Assembly: GCA_963682055.1 (NCBI GenBank)
Contig: OY821747.1
Location: forward strand, 23,062,126 to 23,126,125
DNA: 64,000 bases
Origin: Primula veris
Lineage: Eukaryota > Streptophyta > Magnoliopsida > Ericales > Primulaceae
Direction of reading: 5' to 3'
In this document: positions 57,519 through 64,000 of the stretch, piece after piece
Numbering within the stretch: the first letter of the stretch is position 1
How the letters are laid out: the number at the start of each line of letters is the position of its first letter
Notes under the pieces: model-generated
Database searches by the model: none
Told to the model about the DNA's origin: nothing
The model's input: only the letters and a program-made list of their open reading frames with translations
Made by a program: the position numbers and the translations under genes

Positions 57519-57719
57519 TGTAAGATTATTGTACTCTTGGGCTTATATTTTATGGGCCCAACTAGGTCTTGTAACCCTACCCCTCTATCTATATAAAGAG
57601 GGCTAGGGGTCTTGTATTATACATTCATTCAGATATTCATTCATAATAAAAACTATATTGTTCTCCCCTCTCTCTACTTCTGTCTCCCTAAATACGTAGC
57701 TAATAGTTGTATTACAACA
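57519..57719 (+). repeat. Element C 5' LTR (about 201 bp)
   Basis: It starts TGTAAGATTATTGTACTC and ends ATTACAACA. It contains TATATAAAG (57590-57598) and ATAATAAAA before the pyrimidine-rich R-U5 region. It is immediately followed by CGTTATCAGCAC. Without the partner LTR the exact start is inferred. Confidence 0.75.
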
Positions 57720-57731
57720 CGTTATCAGCAC
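57720..57731 (+). promoter_or_regulatory. Primer binding site region of element C
   Basis: CGTTATCAGCAC directly follows the LTR. 'ACACGTTATCAGCAC' is a hallmark junction of many plant copia elements, matching an initiator methionine tRNA segment. Confidence 0.65.
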
Positions 57732-58009
57732 TGCTCTCGGAGATCGGAGTACGGATTCTAGATATCAATAAACCTTGAGGTTTATCAGGGTTTTTAAGAT
57801 TTTGTAATATCGAAATTCGCCAACATACGTGAGTAAGCTACATAATTTTTAACGTTTGATAAAAGTATATGGCTATGACACACGTTTGCATGCTTGTATT
57901 AATTATATGTTAACATAAGTACTGGATTATGGTATGGGTATGCATGCAAACTGTAGAATTGCATAAACATATAGAACTGCATGCAAACTGTAACCGGATA
58001 GAGAAAAAA

Positions 58010-58226
58010 AATTGATTTGATTTGATATGTTATAATCTTTATGGATTGATTGATAATCTTAAATTGATTTGATTTGATATGTTAGAATCTTTATGGATTG
58101 ATTGATAATCTTAAATTGATTTGATTTGATATGTTAGAATTTTCATGGATTGATTGATAATCTTAAATTGATTTGATTTGATATGTTAGAATATTTATGG
58201 ATTGATTGATAATCTTAAATTGATTT
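58010..58226. repeat. 52-bp tandem repeat in the element C leader, four copies
   Basis: Each unit reads TTGATTTGATTTGATATGTT then ATAATCTTTATGG-like and ATTGATTGATAATCTTAAA. Units differ at only one or two bases. Confidence 0.92.
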
Positions 58227-58787
58227 ATTTATAACACCAAATCTACTGCATAATTAGATAGATTCTAAAATATATTTACTACCTGTTTATATATGTGTGG
58301 TTAATCTAGACAGATATTCTCTATGCTGTTAATATTATTACCATATATAAAATGCGAAAATCGTATATATTCACATTTAAGTTGGAAAAATTATGATTTT
58401 CCCCAAATAGGCTCACCTATTTGGATACGATGTCTAGGAAAAATAAAGGCGGAAGGTTCTCCTAATGAGGTCGGTTTTTAAGAGGCATTCGTGCCCACCC
58501 CCCTCACCGTCTTTCCTGGTCGTGTTCAAATAGAGCAACCGAAAGGGGTTGAGTAAATAATAATTTCCCCGAATGTGTCTATATAGATATGTATTTGCCG
58601 AATTGGTGTCTCAGTATCGACCTGTCGTTCGATCAAAGAGAACCACTTCACTTAAAAGCAAAACTTGTTTTTCGAACCTGTCGTTTCGAAATAAAGTTTG
58701 TGCTTATACAAACCATAAACATATAAACCCGTTGTTTTATATGATGACTAATCCAGTCTTTCTTTTCTTTTCTACTGTTGTAGAAAA

Positions 58788-59782
58788 ATGTCAATCAAGT
58801 TTGACTTTCCAATTTTGGATGCTGCTGGCAAGAACTACTTGGATTGGAGTCAGGATATCCAAAACCATTTAGATGCCCAAGGCTTATTGGATGTCATATA
58901 TGATGAGGAGGAGCGTGAAATGGAAGTAACGCGCGAAATGAGTGCTCGGGCGATGATTCTGTTTCGCCGCCACTTATCAAACGCCATGAAATCTGAGTTC
59001 ATAGCGACCACCTCACCAAAGACATTGTGGGACTCTCTGAAAGAGCGCTTCGACCACCAAAAGACCATTTGGCTTCCTGAAGCTCGCCGTGATTGGCTGA
59101 ATCTGCTATTTCAGGACTTTGAAGGCGTTGAAAAATATAACGCTGAAGTATGCAGAATTCGTGTTACTCTCCAATATTGTGGTGAAACACTCACCGACAG
59201 TGACTTATTGGAGAAAACGTACACCACATTTTCTAGTTCTGACATCTTGCTCCAAAAGCAATATCGTCAGTCTAAATTCACCAAATTTCCCGAGCTCATC
59301 ACCCAGTTGTTATTGGACGAGAAGAATAGTCTCATTTTAATGATGAACAGTAATTCTCGTCCTGCTGGTTCAAAGGCAATTCCAATGCTTGATGTTAATG
59401 CTGTTCGTGGACCTCGTCCACGATATGGGAAACAAGAAAAGGCCAGTCGTCCCGTCAGCCAAGGAACATGGGTGAGCGTAATGCTCGTCCATCCAAGCGA
59501 GGTTTGGACAATCGTCCGAACCGAGGACATGTGGCTCCTCCTAGGCAGTCTCGTGGTGGTAGGAACAACTGGGCTAGTCGTCCCAAAGCAAGAGAACCGG
59601 CCGATATGCCAACTCTGTGCTATAAATATGGTGGAAATGGTCATATGCAAAGGACTTGTAGGGAAACTCCCCAAGAAGTCAAAAACTACCACAAGGGTAG
59701 AAGGGTCGAAACCAACATGATTGAAACTAGTGCAAAAGAAACTCTTGAGACCCCTGACTTTGAGGCTCACATGGAAGAATAA
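58788..59782 (+). pseudogene. gag: Element C gag, frameshifted
   Basis: From ATG 58788 (MSIKFDFPILDAAGKNYLDW) the UBN2-type copia Gag fold is clear: DAQGLLDVIYDEEE, ARAMILFRRHLSNAMKSEFI, TLWDSLKERFDHQKTI. Near 59460 the frame changes (the QGTW region) and continues in another frame through an Arg/Pro-rich stretch to a zinc-knuckle relic CYKYGGNGHMQRTC, where the second Cys of the CCHC box has become Tyr, and ends MEE at 59780-59782. Gag packages the element RNA. With the frameshift and the lost Cys this copy is inactive. A separate gag stop before pol is normal for this copia group. Confidence 0.85.
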
Positions 59783-60012
59783 AGTTTTTTTTTTTTTCGT
59801 TTCTTTTAATAATTGAGCTGTTTTGCTCCTGGATTATGTTATTTCAATTCCATTTCGGATTATGTTTTTTCCTTTGGATATTGTTCATTTCTTTTGGATT
59901 ACGGTTTGTTTTATGGATAATGTTTTGAACATTTCTCGTATAATTTAAAGTTATTTCATTGAGCAATTTCTTTTATTCGTGTGACCGACTTTAAATTATT
60001 TTACTTTTAGGC
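59783..60012 (+). other. T-rich spacer between gag and pol of element C
   Basis: Non-coding, starts with a poly-T run and ends TTTTACTTTTAG directly before the protease frame, a good 3' splice-site look-alike. It may regulate the gag to pol ratio by splicing, as known for some copia elements. The donor was not identified. Confidence 0.4.
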
Positions 60013-63000
60013 ATGTATTGTGGGGCAGTTGATTGTCTGGTTGATAGTGGCACTACACACACTATCTTAAAAGATAAATGGTTTTTTATCAACTTTACGC
60101 CTAAGGTAACCTCAGTGACAACAATTTCGGGCCCGTCGACCCTTGTTGAAGGCTTTGGTAAAGCTAAATTCACGTTGTCAAATGGTACTCCTGTTGAAGT
60201 ATCTGAGGCCTTATATTCTCCGAGGTCCAGTCGTACCTTGTTGAGCTTTAAGGATATCCAAGAAAATAAGTTTCATCTTGAAACTGCTCGTGAAAATGGT
60301 ATTGAATACCTTCACATTACCTCCACTCAATACGACTAAAAGCGTATTCTGAAGAAGTTGAGATGTCTTTCAAAGTGGTTTGTATGTTACTACTATCCAA
60401 AACTTTGAAAGCAATCTAATCATTCGGCAGGCGCCGATTGATGAGAGCACTTTTATGCTATGGCATGACCGGCTGGGACACCCAGGTCAAAATACGATGC
60501 TTCGTACGATGAACGCATCTCATGGGCATCCTCTTGGATGAAAGAATTTCGTGATTAATCTGAAAAGCCTATGCCAAGCATACTCGATTGGAAAGACTAA
60601 TCTCAAACCAATTCGTGTGAAACCTACGAAATTGGTTTCCCAATTCCTTGAAAGAATTCAAGGAGATATTTGTGGACCTATCCAACCAACATGCGGACCA
60701 TTTAAATATTTCATGGTTTTGGTTGATGCATCGACAAGATGGTCACACGTAGCTTTGTTGTCCACAAAAAATGCAGCGTTTCCAAAACTCTTAGCCCAGA
60801 TCATTAAATTAAGGGCTCATCATCCGGATTATCCGATAAAGTCTATTAGACTTGATAATGCCGCGGAGTTTACATAAAAAACTTTCGATGACTATTGGAT
60901 GACTTTGGGAATTAATCTTGAACACCAAGTTGCGTATGTTCATACCCAAAACGGCCTTGCTGAAGCTTTCATTAAGCGGTTGCAAATGATTGCAAGAACT
61001 TTGGTTATGCGCACCAAACTTCCTATTTCTGCGTGGGGCTATGCCATTTTGCATGCTGCTGTGTTGGTTCGTCTGAGGCCCATGGCCACCCAACCACTAT
61101 CTCCGTACCAGTTGGTAACTGGATATGAGCCCGATGTCTCACATTTACGCGTGTTTGGGTGTTTAGTCAATAATCCAATTGAGCCGCCTAAGCGTTCCAA
61201 ATTTGGACCTCAGAAACGCCGGGGCATATATGTCGGTTATGAATCCCCGTCCATAATACGCTATTTAGAGCCCTTGACAGGCGATCTCTTTACCGCTAGA
61301 CATGCGGATTGTGACTTTGATGAGACACTCTTCCCGTCGTTAGGAGGAGAAATGCACGTTAACGTTGATAAGGAACGACGTGAATTAACGTGGCATGTAC
61401 CCACTATGTCTCATCTAGATCCCCCAACTGCACATAGTGATAAGGAAGTGCAGAGAATCCTAGGTCTGCAAAATGTTGCAAATCAAATGCCAGACGTATT
61501 TAATGACCTAGCGAATGTCACGAGATCACATATACATGCTGCAAATGTGCCTGCAAGGATAGACGTCCCAGTGAGACGCTGTGTTCCGGTTGAACACGTT
61601 GCTCCGGTTGTACCCACCGAGAAAGGACGCTACCGTCGGCCGTTCAGTCCGCCGCCCTTCCAAAAAAAAGAGGAAGGTCGTCCGGTTCCAAGGATATTCT
61701 GCCTCGAAAGAGGAGAAATCCTGTCGCATCTGTTTTGCCATACGAGATCATTAAGGATCACGGTGATGTATTAGAGAAGCGTGTTCCAGATGAAACACCA
61801 GTTCCTAATCATCACGATAACCTCAAAATATCTTTCGATCATACTAGTTTAGACAATATTTTGAAGCGAAACGAGACTGTCATCGATGATGTGTTCATAT
61901 ACGCAGTGGCCACTGACATTATGAACAATGATGACATGGAACCTCGTACCGTTGCTGAGTGTCAGCGAAGAACGAACTGGCCTCAATGGAAACAAGCAAT
62001 ACATGCTGAATTGGATTCCTTAATGAAACGAAGGGTGTTTGAACCTGTCGCTCCAACACCACCCAATGTTAGACCAGTTGGTCATAAATGGGTTTTCGTA
62101 AGGAAGCGTGATGAGAATAATGAGATTGTTAGATACAAAGCTCGCCTTGTGGCGCAAGGTTTCTCACAACGCCCTGGAATTGATTACGATGAGACGTATT
62201 CTCCCGTAATGGACGTTATAACGTTCCGCTACTTAATCAGTTTAGTAGTTTCCAAAAAACTGAATATGCAGCTCATGGATGTGGTCACAGCGTATCTCTA
62301 CGGGGATCTGGACACAGAGATTTACATGAGAGTCCCTGATGGACTTAAGTTTCCTTAATAAAATAGTTCCCGTTCACAGAACACGTTCTCGATTAGACTG
62401 AGACGATCACTATATGGATTGAAACAATCCGGACGGATGTGGTATAACCGTCTAAGTGAATACTTTATCGGCTTGGGATATGTTAATAATGAACTATGCC
62501 CATGCGTGTTCATAAAGAAAGCCACTTTAGAATATGCGATTATCGCAGTCTATGTAGATGATATGAATCTCATAAGAACCTCGAAAGAGTTGTTCGAAAC
62601 TGCTGAAATCCTGAAGAAGGAATTCGAGATGAAAGATCTTGGGAAGACACGGTATTGGCTCGGCCTGCAGATCGAGCACCGTAAAGATGGAGTTTTAGTC
62701 CATCAAGAAAGTTACACCCAAAAGGTGTTGAGGCGCTTTAGTCATAGTGACGCTAAACCGTCCTCTACTCCCATGGTTGTCCGCTCTCTAGACATTAATA
62801 AGGACCCCTTCCGTCCAAAGGAGGACGATGAAGAGATATTGAGCCCTGAGTGTTCATATCTGGGTGCAATAGGCGCACTATTGTACTTGGCCCAATGTAC
62901 TAGACCGGACATCTCGTTTGCTGTGAATTGTCTAGCTCGACATAGCACTGCGCCAACACGCCACCACTGGACTGGCATAAAAGATATTTTCCGTTACCTT

Positions 63001-63582
63001 AGAGGTACTACGGACATGGGCTTATTCTATCCCTTTGCGTCGAGTGGATCTAGCTCCATTGATCCTCGAAATAACGCAACCCTTGTCGGCTATGCCGATG
63101 CTGGTTTCTTATCAGACCCGCACAAGGGACGTTCCCAATCTGGTTATGTCTTTACCATTGGGAACACGGCGATATCCTGGAGGTCTCGTAAACAGACTCT
63201 AGTGGCCACTTTGACTAACCACTCTGAGCTACTCGCGCTCTATGAGGCGACTAGAGAGTGTGTCTGGCTTCGAGCAGTTATTGGCCATATTCGAAGCACC
63301 TGTGATCTAGCTTACGATCATGATGAACCAGTTGTTATTTATGAGGACAACACCGCTGTGATTGATCAAGCGAAGCATGGTTACATCAAAGGTGAAGCCA
63401 CTAAGCATATCTCGCCAAAGTTGTTCTTTACACATGAACAACAAACGCTTCAAAAGATTGAAGTGAAGCATATTGGTTCAGAGAATAACCACGCTGACTT
63501 GTTCACCAAGTCATTGCCAAAGCATTCTTTTAAGAAGCACGCACGGGCAATTGGCCTACGTAGGCTATCTGAGCTACCTTAG
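60013..63582 (+). pseudogene. pol: Element C pol: protease, integrase, RT and RNase H with multiple breaks
   Basis: Protease: CLVDSGTTHTIL, stop at 60337-60339. After a frame change: pre-integrase IIRQAPIDESTFMLWHDRLG with the HHCC finger damaged (LCQAYSIGK, second Cys to Tyr) and TGA at 60539-60541. Integrase core: GDICGPI, RLDNAAEFT then TAA 60875-60877, NGLAEAFIKR (catalytic D, D, E all visible), ending in a frame change near 61690. RT: WPQWKQAIHAELDSL, HKWVFVRKRDENNEIVRYKA, double TAA at 62356-62361, then LYGLKQSGRMWYNRL and YVDDMNLI. RNase H: YADAGFLSDPHKGRSQSGY, YEDNTAVIDQAKHGYIKGE, ending 63582. It would copy and insert the element if intact. The damage pattern indicates a long-dead copy. 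Confidence 0.9.
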
Positions 63583-64000
63583 AGCGACATTTTATGTCGG
63601 AGTCGAAATCCTCGCACACTGTCGTGTGCAAGTGAGGGGGAGCATCCTGTTGTATGCATGTGTACTCTTTTTGTCCTTAGTACAAGGTTTCCCTCACTGG
63701 GTTTTCCTTGACAAGGTTTTTTGCGAGACACGTTCCCTGTTATACCTCACTAAGGATTGCCGAAATCAGGAGGAGTATCCTGTCGTATACTTCTTACCAC
63801 TGTGTACTCTTTTGTCCTTCGACTAGAGGTTTTTCCCACTGGTTTTACTCTAGCAAGGTTTTGATGAGGCACCTGTTTTGTGGTTGATCCCCTACTACTA
63901 CCACTGTTGCACTCTTTTTCCTTCGATCAGAGATTTTCCCATTGGGTTTGCTCTGCCAAGGTTTTGATGAGGCACATTGTTTTGTGGTTAGTTAATTACA
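63583..64000. repeat. Element C 3' region with three diverged repeats
   Basis: GTACTCTTTTTGTCCTTAGT..., GTACTCTTTTGTCCTTCGAC... and GCACTCTTTTTCCTTCGATC... begin near 63662, 63802 and 63907. Each continues as (A/T)GGTTTTTCCCACTGGnTTT and CAAGGTTTTGATGAGGCAC. This phrase family is usual before the 3' LTR of plant copia elements. GTGAGGGGGAGCATCC at 63632 is a possible polypurine tract. Confidence 0.75.

Larger units (their letters stand above)
57519..64000 (+). mobile_element. Element C: Ty1/copia LTR retrotransposon, 5' LTR and interior, degenerate
   Basis: Order: short LTR, primer-site phrase, about 1.05-kb leader, gag, spacer, protease, integrase, RT, RNase H, then a repeat-rich 3' region to the window edge. 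Integrase before RT defines Ty1/copia. Coding parts carry at least three frameshifts and five stops, so this copy cannot make its own proteins. The 3' LTR is beyond 64000, so neither age nor target duplication can be given. Confidence 0.92.

Noticed and set aside
57519..63582. Element C as an intact, potentially active copia element
   Set aside because: Stops at 60337, 60539, 60875 and 62356 and frame changes near 59460, 60370 and 61690 disable gag and pol; zinc-finger cysteines are also mutated.
1..64000. tRNA, rRNA or organelle-derived segments
   Set aside because: I looked for cloverleaf-like and rRNA-like conserved words and saw none; short ones could have been missed without a scan.

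Overview
The window is nuclear DNA of a flowering plant, most likely a eudicot. It is AT-rich and gene-poor. It carries plant-only families (a CLE signalling peptide, an AGC VIII kinase with DFD in place of DFG, a thaumatin-like protein, an ABCB transporter) among Ty3/gypsy, Ty1/copia, LINE-derived, pogo-like, Stowaway-like, Tourist-like and other inverted-repeat elements. I cannot name the species.

There are five host genes. (1) The 5' end of an ABCB exporter runs off the left edge on the minus strand (1-984). (2) A nine-exon coiled-coil protein of about 256 residues lies on the plus strand (6799-12374). Its last intron looks like a minor-spliceosome AT-AC intron. (3) A 71-residue CLE25/26-like peptide precursor lies on the minus strand (14500-14715), overlapped by an upstream ORF. 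(4) A two-exon AGC1 protein kinase of 481 residues lies on the minus strand (17417-19952). (5) A three-exon secreted thaumatin-like protein of 257 residues lies on the plus strand (45199-47038).

Most of the rest is repeats. Element A (27443-36738) is a Tat-lineage Ty3/gypsy element with a perfect 5-bp target duplication and LTRs about 2% apart. Its 5' LTR has lost U5 and the primer binding site, and its pol ORF stays open across a deletion that fuses RT motif 1-2 to the integrase core. Element B (41504-44734) is a second, older gypsy element reduced to an LTR piece, an RNase H piece, an antisense ORF and a full 3' LTR. Element C (57519 to the right edge) is a broken Ty1/copia element with a short 5' LTR. 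It appears to have landed inside a pogo-like element. A and B both carry a minus-strand ORF between pol and the 3' LTR.

Smaller elements include a 1.26-kb poly(A) retroposon with a 14-bp duplication (47300-48555), two adjoining Tourist-like MITEs sharing a TAA, one of which contains a Stowaway-like MITE (54462-55620), and long inverted-repeat elements at 39224-39420 and 52068-52533. Two unusual minisatellite fields with a shared TATGCACTTTT-type core lie at 40021-40760 and 49210-51430. The second has a higher-order period of about 350 bases.

The host genes show no sign of working as a cluster; they are single genes in a repeat-rich landscape. All calls come from reading the sequence. No database search was run, and exon ends rest on splice signals and reading-frame continuity.
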